A DNA stretch of 11,681 bases. It comes from CAZBMJ01 sp964493205. Its GTDB lineage: Bacteria; Myxococcota; UBA727; JABDBI01. The DNA lies in NCBI GenBank assembly GCA_964493205.1, contig CAZBMJ010000050.1, forward strand, positions 1 through 11,681, read 5' to 3'. The notes beneath the pieces are model-generated. The model saw nothing but the letters and a program-made list of their open reading frames with translations. It was not told the DNA's origin and ran no database searches. The translations under genes were made by a program, and so were the position numbers. Shown here one piece after another: positions 5,952-11,681 of the stretch (positions are counted from its first letter, which is position 1; the number at the start of each line of letters is the position of its first letter).

Positions 5952-6335
5952 ATGAATAAAAACTTATGGAATTGGGCACGTCTTCTTTATGGCTTACCTT
6001 TAAGTATTACAGGCCTAATTTATTTATTTAAACCACAAGGTACAGTAGAAACTCTTACAAGCTTTATTCCTGGAGATTTGGCATTGATTTATGTGGCAGG
6101 ATTTTGGTGGTTTATATTTGGTCTTTGTATAACCTTTGATTTTAAAACGCGTTATGCTTGTTTTGGGGTTTTAATGCTTTTATCCATGTACATGATAATG
6201 ATTCATATACCTGCGGCTTATAATGGTGAATATTTAAATATTGTTTGGTTTGAGTTGTTACGAAACTTAAGTCTGATGGCCGGAGCCATATTTTTACTGT
6301 CTGTAGAGCATAATTACCAACCTCAAAAGTGTTAA
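5952..6335 (+). CDS. Small DoxX-like four-helix membrane protein
   Basis: This 127-residue protein is almost entirely hydrophobic, with four likely membrane segments at about residues 9-27, 42-62, 68-87 and 99-118. The opening ARLLYGLPLSITGLIYLFKP resembles the first helix of DoxX-type proteins (helix with a glycine, then a turn with P), and the overall size and four-helix layout fit that loose family. No catalytic motif is visible; one histidine (H85) lies inside the third helix. The start is very well supported by AGGGGGA at 5941-5947. The next gene, 65 bases on, has a nearly identical ribosome binding site and may be co-transcribed. Function is unknown; DoxX relatives have been linked to thiol or redox processes, which I do not assume here. 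Confidence 0.7.
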   Translation: MNKNLWNWARLLYGLPLSITGLIYLFKPQGTVETLTSFIPGDLALIYVAGFWWFIFGLCITFDFKTRYACFGVLMLLSMYMIMIHIPAAYNGEYLNIVWFELLRNLSLMAGAIFLLSVEHNYQPQKC

Positions 6336-6400
6336 ATTTGATATAAAAATTATTTAGTTTTACTATATTTTTAGTTATTTCACATAATTTAGGGGGAAAG

Positions 6401-7372
6401 ATGAAACTACTAAAAATTTTTTTATTCACATTTTCTATAGGTAGTATGGCAGCCGATTATATCGGTGGTTTACCTAACGGCCATTTTTTTGGGGCAGGCC
6501 AATGGGCAAATAATTCAGGTAATAGCGGAGAATACCAAACTTATGTTGAGTTTAAAGATAATAATTTCTATACTGACTATGTTTGGAGTGATGGTTTAGC
6601 TCAAGTTTCCTTATCTTTTGCTTTTAAAGATCAAGGCTGGTTTTATGTGTTTCATGATGGCAAAGAAGTGGGAGAAGGTTTTTGCATGTCATATCAATGC
6701 CGCTATTGGATGAATCTAAATAATGAAACTTACACAGAAACTATAACATTTTATCAAGATAGATTTTATAAGTTTGGTTTTAAATACAATGAAAAAGAAA
6801 TTACGAAATGGGAAGAAGTTTTCAAATTTTTAGAAAATACCATACCTAGTCTTCCAGTTGTACCAGCTTTACCTATATATGAAGAACCAAGTTATCCAAC
6901 TTTGCCAGGTTCATATGAATTACCTGTTCTCCCAATATTTATTGGTGAACCAAACGGTAATTATATCAAATTCTTAGGAGAAGGAAATTGGAACAATAAC
7001 TTAGGTGAATTTGGTAATTATCAAGTTTTTTCTAATGTAAGTTCCTATCATGTTTCATCTATTTATGTATGGGAAAAAGCTAATACATCATTAGAAATTA
7101 AGTTTAATTTTACCAGTAATAATTTTTTTGAAGTATATACCAGTATTGGAACAGTAGGTGTTGGATTTTGTACATCATCTCAATGTCAATATTCATTTAA
7201 TATTGATGGGGAAGTATTTACTGAAACATTAACTTTTTATGCTAATCATTTGCATAAAATTGGGCACAGAATAGAAAAAGGTATTATTCATCGTTGGGAA
7301 GAAGTGTTGAATAATATAGATCAAACAAAACCTGTTTATCCAATTATTCCTGTTATACCAGCAAATAAATAA
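6401..7372 (+). CDS. Secreted two-repeat protein with paired CX4C motifs
   Basis: A signal peptide (MKLLKIFLFTFSIGSMA, cleavage near residue 18) precedes two copies of one domain, at about residues 21-158 and 181-320. Shared landmarks are PNG near the start, G.W.NN, GEYQTYV/GNYQVFS, YVW, VGEGFCMSYQC / VGVGFCTSSQC, TYTETITFY / VFTETLTFY, KWEEV / RWEEV, and a proline-valine rich end (LPVVPALP / YPIIPVIP). Each copy holds one CX4C pair (C95 and C100; C257 and C262), the only cysteines, so one disulfide per copy is likely after export. Residues 159-180 form a proline-rich linker between the copies. The sequence is aromatic and strand-rich, consistent with beta domains. AGGGGGAAAG before the ATG is a strong ribosome binding site and an intrinsic terminator closes the unit. 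I do not recognise the family; a surface, binding or envelope role is only a guess. Confidence 0.8.
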   Translation: MKLLKIFLFTFSIGSMAADYIGGLPNGHFFGAGQWANNSGNSGEYQTYVEFKDNNFYTDYVWSDGLAQVSLSFAFKDQGWFYVFHDGKEVGEGFCMSYQCRYWMNLNNETYTETITFYQDRFYKFGFKYNEKEITKWEEVFKFLENTIPSLPVVPALPIYEEPSYPTLPGSYELPVLPIFIGEPNGNYIKFLGEGNWNNNLGEFGNYQVFSNVSSYHVSSIYVWEKANTSLEIKFNFTSNNFFEVYTSIGTVGVGFCTSSQCQYSFNIDGEVFTETLTFYANHLHKIGHRIEKGIIHRWEEVLNNIDQTKPVYPIIPVIPANK

Positions 7373-7396
7373 TTCTATAAATAAAAAATATTCATA

Positions 7397-7419
7397 AAAA
7401 GCGCTCTAAGGGCGCTTTT
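7397..7419 (+). terminator. Intrinsic terminator after the two-repeat secreted protein
   Basis: AAAAGCGC (7397-7404) pairs perfectly with GCGCTTTT (7412-7419). T7405-G7411 and C7406-G7410 extend the stem to ten pairs around a TAA loop. The T-rich right arm serves as the release tract, and the A-rich left arm allows weak use in the other direction. It separates the 6401-7372 gene from the map unit. Confidence 0.8.
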
Positions 7420-7420
7420 A

Positions 7421-7461
7421 TTAATTACTTAATGCACTATTAGATAAATATTAGTAATTAA
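7421..7461. repeat. 9-bp inverted repeat upstream of map
   Basis: TTAATTACT (7421-7429) and AGTAATTAA (7453-7461) are perfect inverted copies separated by 23 bases, ending 15 bases before the map start. It may be an operator or a leader hairpin. All-AT composition makes chance a real alternative. Confidence 0.35.
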
Positions 7462-7476
7462 AATTGGGATTATAAC

Positions 7477-8259
7477 GTGTCTGATGCAGTAGAAATATTA
7501 AATAAAGAAGAATTGATAGAAATGCGCAAAGCTTGTAAGCTTGCAGCACAAATGCTTACACATGTAGGCAAAATGGTTCAGCCAGGGATCTCTACCCAAG
7601 ATATTGATGATGAAGTAGTAAAATATGCCAAAATGCATGGAGCTACTAATGGTCCTTTGGGGTATCACGGGTTTCCAAAATCCGTTTGTACAAGCATTAA
7701 TGAAGTAGTATGTCACGGAATACCATCCAAAAAAGCCATATTAAAAGAAGGCGATATTATAAATATTGATGTTTCACCTGTATTAAACGGCTTCTTTGGT
7801 GATACTTCAAAAACATTTGCTGTTGGCAAAATTAGTCAGTTAGCTAAAGATTTAATTAAAGTTACTAACGAGTGTATGTGGGCTGGTATTAGAGAAGTTG
7901 CTCCTAATAAAAGAGTAGGTGATATTGGTGCAGCTATTGTTGCTCATGCTCATAAGTACAATTTTGGAGTTGTTAGAGACTTTGTAGGTCACGGTATTGG
8001 TAAAGTGTTTCATGACCCACATTTGCAAATTCCTCATTACGGCAAAGCAAACACTGGAAGACGTTTAATTGAAGGTATGATCTTTACTATTGAGCCCATG
8101 ATTAATGAAGGCGTTTGGCAAGTGGAAATATTAGATGATGATTGGACTGCTATAACTAAAGATCGTAAATTATCTGCTCAGTTTGAGCATACTGTTTTGG
8201 TAACTTCTAATGGCGTAGAAGTTTTAACTTTGAGAGAAGATGAAACTTTGAAGCTTTAA
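7477..8259 (+). CDS. map: Type I methionine aminopeptidase
   Basis: This 260-residue enzyme removes the initiator methionine from new proteins in the cytoplasm, usually after deformylation. The five metal ligands are all present: D98 (INIDVSP), D109 (FFGDTSKTF), H172 (VGHGIGKVFH), E206 (FTIEPM) and E237 (QFEHTVLV). H80 (VVCHGIP) and H179 match the substrate-handling histidines. Length and the absence of an N-terminal SH3-like or zinc-binding extension fit the short bacterial type Ia. The start is GTG at 7477 with GGGA at 7466-7469 upstream. It is the first gene of a four-gene unit; the next begins 21 bases after its stop. Being first in line with an Fe-S oxidoreductase, rather than with secY or rpsB, is a lineage-dependent arrangement. 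Confidence 0.95.
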   Translation: MSDAVEILNKEELIEMRKACKLAAQMLTHVGKMVQPGISTQDIDDEVVKYAKMHGATNGPLGYHGFPKSVCTSINEVVCHGIPSKKAILKEGDIINIDVSPVLNGFFGDTSKTFAVGKISQLAKDLIKVTNECMWAGIREVAPNKRVGDIGAAIVAHAHKYNFGVVRDFVGHGIGKVFHDPHLQIPHYGKANTGRRLIEGMIFTIEPMINEGVWQVEILDDDWTAITKDRKLSAQFEHTVLVTSNGVEVLTLREDETLKL

Positions 8260-8280
8260 CAACAATAAAGAGATAGCGCT

Positions 8281-10386
8281 GTGCACATTATTACATCGTT
8301 GATTGTGTTAGTTCTTTTGGCTGTATGCCTATATTTTTCTCTAAACTCATTGCTAGATATTTTAGCAATGATTAGGTCTGGCCAAAAAATAGATCTTTTT
8401 AAACAAGTGCCCAGGCGTATTAATGCCGTTATTCAATATGTTTTTTTTCATAAAAAAGTCTTAGAAGATAAAAGCTATGGCATTATGCATATGTTTTATT
8501 TGTATGGCTTTTTACTATTAGGTATTGGGCATGTTGAGCTTGTGCTTTATGGGTTAACTAAATTTTTGTTAGTTTTTAATATTTCTCCTTTTTTATATCG
8601 TAACTTTCTGCCTAGTTTTTTAGTGAAAATTATTGATTTTACTCAAGACTTTATGGCTTTTTTTGTTTTACTCATGGTAAGCATAGCCTTATTTAGACGA
8701 ATTTTTATACCTAAAAAAAGATTATTGCCCAGATCTCGTGATGCCGAAAATATTTTGTGGCTGATCGGCGCACTTTATTTTAGTTTTTTTATGTATGTGC
8801 CTTCAGAATTAGCTTTTCGTTCTTATAGCTTTGCTTGGTATTATCCCGTGAGTTCTCTCATTGCTCAAGGTTTAATCCATACACCAACAATGTTTTTACA
8901 AATTTTTAATACTTTAGGATTTTGGATCCATTTAAGCGTATTTTTAGGCTTTATGGTGTATATACCACGTTCAAAACACTTACACTTAATTGCTGCTGGT
9001 CCTAATATTTACTATCGTCACTTAGACCAAGTGGCTCAGCCTAGTACCATTGATTTTGAAAAAGCTGAAAGTTTTGGTATTGATAGGGTAGACAAACTTA
9101 CTTGGAAGTCGTTACTTGATACTTTTGCTTGTACTGAATGTGGCAGGTGTGATGCTGTTTGCCCTGCATCTTTGACTAATAAACCCCTTCATCCTAAAAA
9201 AGTTTTGCATGATTTGAAGCTTAATCTGCGCTATGAAAATTGGCCCCAGCTTAAAAAATATCATAACTTATTTGGCGATGTTAAAAAAGGTTTAGAAGCT
9301 GAGTTAGAATCTTTAGAATTAAAAACTCCTTTGATTAATAAAAATCGAGATAATTTATCTATTTTACCTAATGGTTCCTATGACTTGCATGGTCAAATAC
9401 ACTTAGACGATATTTGGTCTTGTACCACTTGTGCAGCTTGTGTGGAAGTTTGTCCAGTGTTAATCGACTCTGTTCCCACCTCGCTCATAGAAATGCGTAG
9501 AAGCTTAGTAATGATGCAAGCAAGTGATTATCCAAAAGAGCTCAATGCCAGTTTTAAAGGAATGGAGATACAAAAAAATCCTTGGGGTGTGGGGCCTGAT
9601 AAACGCGAAGACTGGGCGGCAGGTTTAGATGTCCCCTTAATGAGAAATAAACAAGAAGCGGAATATTTATTTTTTGTAGGTTGTGCAGGATCTACCGACG
9701 ATAGAGCTAAAAAAATTCAGCAAGCTTTAGTCAGAATATTAAAAAAAGCAAATGTTGATTTTGCTATTTTGGGTTGTGAAGAAAAATGTACTGGTGATCC
9801 AGCCCGCCGTATGGGTAATGAATATTTATTTGATACGCTAGCTAAAGAAAATATTGAAGTTTTAGCAAAATATAAATTTAAAAAAATATTTAGTAGTTGT
9901 CCTCATTGTTTTAACTCTTTAAAAAATGAGTATCGTGATTTTGGCACTAATTACACAGTACAACATCATAGTGAACTTATAAACGAGCTCTTTGCAGATG
10001 GACGTTTATCAATAGATGTAAAAAATCAGCTTGATAGTGAAATAACTTTTCATGATCCTTGTTATTTAGGTCGCTATAACCAAGTGTATAGTGCACCAAG
10101 AGATGTTATTAAAAATACTGTTAAGAACGATCTTGTAGAAATGTCCATGAACAAACAAAGTAGCTTTTGTTGCGGTGCTGGTGGAGGTAGAATGTTTATG
10201 GAAGAACATATTGGCAAACGCATCAATCATGAACGCACTGATCAAGCTATACTTACTAATGCTAAAACTATTGCTACTGCTTGTCCTTTTTGCATGACTA
10301 TGATGAGCGATGGCGTTAAAGATAAAGGTTTGAGCGAAAGTATTGAAGTAAAAGATATTGCTGAAATTGTAGCTGGTCGACTTTAG
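8281..10386 (+). CDS. Membrane Fe-S oxidoreductase, probable ETF:quinone oxidoreductase (EMO type)
   Basis: In 701 residues there are three parts. Residues 1-230 hold about six membrane segments of the NarI/b-type-cytochrome-like kind, with membrane histidines such as H70, H84, H200 and H217 that could bind heme. Residues 284-295 (CTECGRCDAVCP) and 381-392 (CTTCAACVEVCP) are two [4Fe-4S] ferredoxin motifs. Residues 463-690 are two CCG (HdrB-like) domains with C468, C499, C503, C540-x-x-C543 and C594, C630-C631, C668-x-x-C671. This architecture is that of the membrane-bound oxidoreductases shown in Geobacter-type bacteria and others to pass electrons from electron-transfer flavoprotein to menaquinone. 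The usual etfAB partners are not in the window, so the link to beta-oxidation is inferred. The GTG start follows AAAGAGAT, 21 bases after map. The pcd gene follows nine bases later with its GGAG overlapping this stop codon. Confidence 0.85.
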   Translation: MHIITSLIVLVLLAVCLYFSLNSLLDILAMIRSGQKIDLFKQVPRRINAVIQYVFFHKKVLEDKSYGIMHMFYLYGFLLLGIGHVELVLYGLTKFLLVFNISPFLYRNFLPSFLVKIIDFTQDFMAFFVLLMVSIALFRRIFIPKKRLLPRSRDAENILWLIGALYFSFFMYVPSELAFRSYSFAWYYPVSSLIAQGLIHTPTMFLQIFNTLGFWIHLSVFLGFMVYIPRSKHLHLIAAGPNIYYRHLDQVAQPSTIDFEKAESFGIDRVDKLTWKSLLDTFACTECGRCDAVCPASLTNKPLHPKKVLHDLKLNLRYENWPQLKKYHNLFGDVKKGLEAELESLELKTPLINKNRDNLSILPNGSYDLHGQIHLDDIWSCTTCAACVEVCPVLIDSVPTSLIEMRRSLVMMQASDYPKELNASFKGMEIQKNPWGVGPDKREDWAAGLDVPLMRNKQEAEYLFFVGCAGSTDDRAKKIQQALVRILKKANVDFAILGCEEKCTGDPARRMGNEYLFDTLAKENIEVLAKYKFKKIFSSCPHCFNSLKNEYRDFGTNYTVQHHSELINELFADGRLSIDVKNQLDSEITFHDPCYLGRYNQVYSAPRDVIKNTVKNDLVEMSMNKQSSFCCGAGGGRMFMEEHIGKRINHERTDQAILTNAKTIATACPFCMTMMSDGVKDKGLSESIEVKDIAEIVAGRL

Positions 10387-10395
10387 GAGTAGAGA

Positions 10396-10755
10396 ATGAG
10401 TGAAGAAAATTTAGATCTTACAGAAAAAAAATGTGAGCCTTGCAGTGGAAACGCTTTACCCATGATAGATATTGAGGCACAAAAAATGCTCAAAAATCTT
10501 AATGAAGGCTGGGCTATTAATCCTTTGGGGCATCTTGAGAGAGTATTTTTAGTTAAAAATTTTGTTAAAGCGTTGGAATTGGCCAATAAATTTGGTGATA
10601 TTGCGGAAGAAGAAGGTCATCACCCAGACTTATTAGTTTCTTATGGCAAACTCAGAGTAGAAATTTGGACCCACAAAATAGCAGGCCTAGCATTAGCTGA
10701 TTTTATTTTGGCAGCAAAACTTGATGCGTTAGCTCATAAAATTTTGAGCAAATAA
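10396..10755 (+). CDS. phhB: Pterin-4a-carbinolamine dehydratase
   Basis: This 119-residue cytoplasmic enzyme dehydrates 4a-hydroxytetrahydrobiopterin, the product of aromatic amino acid hydroxylases, to regenerate the pterin cofactor. The family pattern is met exactly: E71, three residues, H75-H76-P77, five residues, Y83, nine residues, H93, eight residues, D102. The N-terminal CEPC (residues 13-16) is common in bacterial members. GGAG at 10386-10389 places the ATG at 10396, so translation is probably coupled to the Fe-S oxidoreductase upstream. No phenylalanine hydroxylase gene is in the window, so the partner enzyme may be elsewhere or the protein may act on another pterin, such as in molybdopterin metabolism. 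Confidence 0.92.
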   Translation: MSEENLDLTEKKCEPCSGNALPMIDIEAQKMLKNLNEGWAINPLGHLERVFLVKNFVKALELANKFGDIAEEEGHHPDLLVSYGKLRVEIWTHKIAGLALADFILAAKLDALAHKILSK

Positions 10756-11532
10756 ATGTATAATCAGGTTCTTTTGATAGGTTTGGAAAATTATCCTATC
10801 ATAATTAATAAAACTAGATTATTTAGTCGCAAAGAAGTTATTTTAGAAAATTATGAAAATGCTTTGGAAACTATTGATGCTATTGGTGTTTCTATTTATG
10901 ATGAGTTAGGGCTTGATTTTTTAGCAAAATTTCCTAATTTAAAACTAATAAATATACTAGGAACATCTAGCGACAAAATAGATAAAAAATATTGTGAAAA
11001 TAATAATATTAAAATTCTTAATGTAACAGAATATTGTGACCATGAAACTGCTGAATGGGTTATCTGGCAATTATTTAATTTTTTTCGTCTAAATAATAAA
11101 AGCGTTTATGACAAGTCTTTAGGAGTGATTGGTTTAGGCGCTGTAGGTAAAAAACTAGTTCAAAAAGCCTTAGGCTTAGGTATGAAAGTGCAAAGTGCTA
11201 GTAATCTTGAAAATTTATTTATGAATAGTGATGTTATTTCTTTTAATACTAAAGCATATATGCCTTTTTTAAACTTAGAATTACTAGAATTATTAAAACC
11301 TCATAGTTTGCTCATAAATACTTGTATGGGCAAACTATTTGATGAGGTTTATATAAAAGATTTTTTAATCAGGCGTCCTGATGTAACCTGTTTATTTGAT
11401 TCTATTGCTAGTAAAAGTTATTCTTTGGAGTTAAAAAACTTAATTTATAAAAAAGAACCTGCTTATTTAACTACTGATTCCAACCAAAGATTAATAGAAA
11501 AATTTTTGAGTAACTTTAATTTTATTATTTAA
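10756..11532 (+). CDS. 2-hydroxyacid dehydrogenase-like protein lacking catalytic residues
   Basis: The 258-residue protein follows the layout of D-isomer-specific 2-hydroxyacid dehydrogenases. An N-terminal catalytic-domain half has FPNLKLINILGTSSDKID (59-76) and CDHETAEW (94-101). The Rossmann loop is LGVIGLGAVGKKL (122-134), and LLELLKPHSLLINT (176-189) follows. Where active members have an Arg in 'NTARG', it has N188-T-C-M191-G; the downstream Glu ('DVFE.EP') is replaced by FDSIASKS (214-221), and the His ('PHI') by YLTTDSNQ. The acidic residue after strand beta-2, used to select NAD, is also missing. It is shorter than the usual 310-330. The frame is open and starts directly after the phhB stop, with only a weak GAG site, so it is probably made by coupled translation. 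I infer a pseudoenzyme or a regulator. Rapid decay towards a pseudogene is the alternative. Confidence 0.75.
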   Translation: MYNQVLLIGLENYPIIINKTRLFSRKEVILENYENALETIDAIGVSIYDELGLDFLAKFPNLKLINILGTSSDKIDKKYCENNNIKILNVTEYCDHETAEWVIWQLFNFFRLNNKSVYDKSLGVIGLGAVGKKLVQKALGLGMKVQSASNLENLFMNSDVISFNTKAYMPFLNLELLELLKPHSLLINTCMGKLFDEVYIKDFLIRRPDVTCLFDSIASKSYSLELKNLIYKKEPAYLTTDSNQRLIEKFLSNFNFII

Positions 11533-11681
11533 ATAATAAGTTATCGACTTGGTAATTATCTTTTTTGTTGGGTTGTTGTAGCATTGCAGCTGAACGCTTT
11601 TTACCGCATTCCACAATAGTATCTGTAGCATCACATTCTGTGCTTTTTATGGCTTTATCGCTAGCAGTTGTCATACCGTCA
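11525..11681 (-). CDS. C-terminal 51 residues of an unknown protein, cut by the window edge
   Basis: On the minus strand an open frame enters from the right edge and ends at TAA (plus-strand bases 11525-11527). Its 51 visible residues are hydrophilic, with two cysteines (STECDATD and IVECGKKRS) ten residues apart and the tail YQVDNLLFK. The last eight bases overlap the end of the plus-strand dehydrogenase-like gene, so the two genes converge with no room for a separate terminator. There is no motif I recognise, and the N-terminus and any signal peptide are outside the window. That it is a real gene is supported only by the uninterrupted frame and by otherwise unexplained sequence. Confidence 0.45.
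   Translation of the reverse strand, partial: DGMTTASDKAIKSTECDATDTIVECGKKRSAAMLQQPNKKDNYQVDNLLFK

Noticed and set aside
6142..6429. Minus-strand open frame across the DoxX-like gene end and the next start
   Set aside because: It overlaps two plus-strand genes with strong ribosome binding sites and its translation has no recognisable domain or membrane pattern.
7498..8037. Minus-strand open frames at 7498-7716 and 7852-8037 within map
   Set aside because: They are antisense to a fully conserved methionine aminopeptidase.
10383..10586. Minus-strand open frame opposite the pterin dehydratase gene
   Set aside because: It is antisense to a gene that matches its family pattern exactly, and lacks its own ribosome binding site or motif.
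1..11681. CRISPR array, rRNA, prophage or defence island
   Set aside because: No regularly spaced direct repeats, no rRNA-like conserved stretches and no phage or defence genes are seen apart from the toxin-antitoxin pair.

Overview
The window is AT-rich bacterial DNA (by eye about one third G+C) with tightly packed genes. The protein set points to a Gram-negative proteobacterium: a gammaproteobacterial-style RhlE helicase, a TonB-type periplasmic-spanning protein, several proteins with Sec signal peptides, a CGFS glutaredoxin fusion, and a large membrane Fe-S oxidoreductase of the electron-transfer-flavoprotein:quinone type. The TonB-like C-terminal domain and the Fe-S oxidoreductase resemble versions I associate with Bdellovibrio/myxobacteria-type lineages. 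An AT-rich gammaproteobacterium is an alternative, and I cannot decide without searches.

Left part (1-1180): a mobile-element scar. Bases 1-55 end in a terminal repeat very like that of IS150 (IS3 family). It cuts directly into a SAM-dependent methyltransferase gene, of which only the 3' half (57-473) remains. A short transposase-like remnant (487-630) follows, then a small secreted protein of unknown function (739-1179).

Middle part (1185-5856): rhlE and a glutaredoxin / A-type-carrier-like / rhodanese triple fusion lie on the minus strand. A complete Axe-Txe / YefM-YoeB type toxin-antitoxin operon on the plus strand (3697-4199) has a recognisable promoter with two GTAC operator half-palindromes and appears to be leaderless. 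Two further minus-strand genes encode a secreted protein with a possible Cys/His papain-like pair and a TonB-like protein.

Right part (5952-11532): plus-strand genes. A small DoxX-like membrane protein and a secreted two-repeat protein with CX4C pairs come first and are closed by a good intrinsic terminator (7397-7419). A four-gene unit follows: methionine aminopeptidase, ETF:quinone-oxidoreductase-like Fe-S protein, pterin-4a-carbinolamine dehydratase, and a degenerate 2-hydroxyacid-dehydrogenase-like protein, with gaps of 21, 9 and 0 bases. The C-terminal end of an unknown minus-strand gene enters from the right edge and overlaps the last plus-strand gene tail to tail.

No rRNA, tRNA or CRISPR array was seen. 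The most interesting points are the cysteine-less A-type carrier domain in the triple fusion, the 2-hydroxyacid dehydrogenase relative that has lost its whole catalytic triad inside a conserved-looking operon, the duplicated CX4C secreted protein, and the apparently leaderless toxin-antitoxin promoter.
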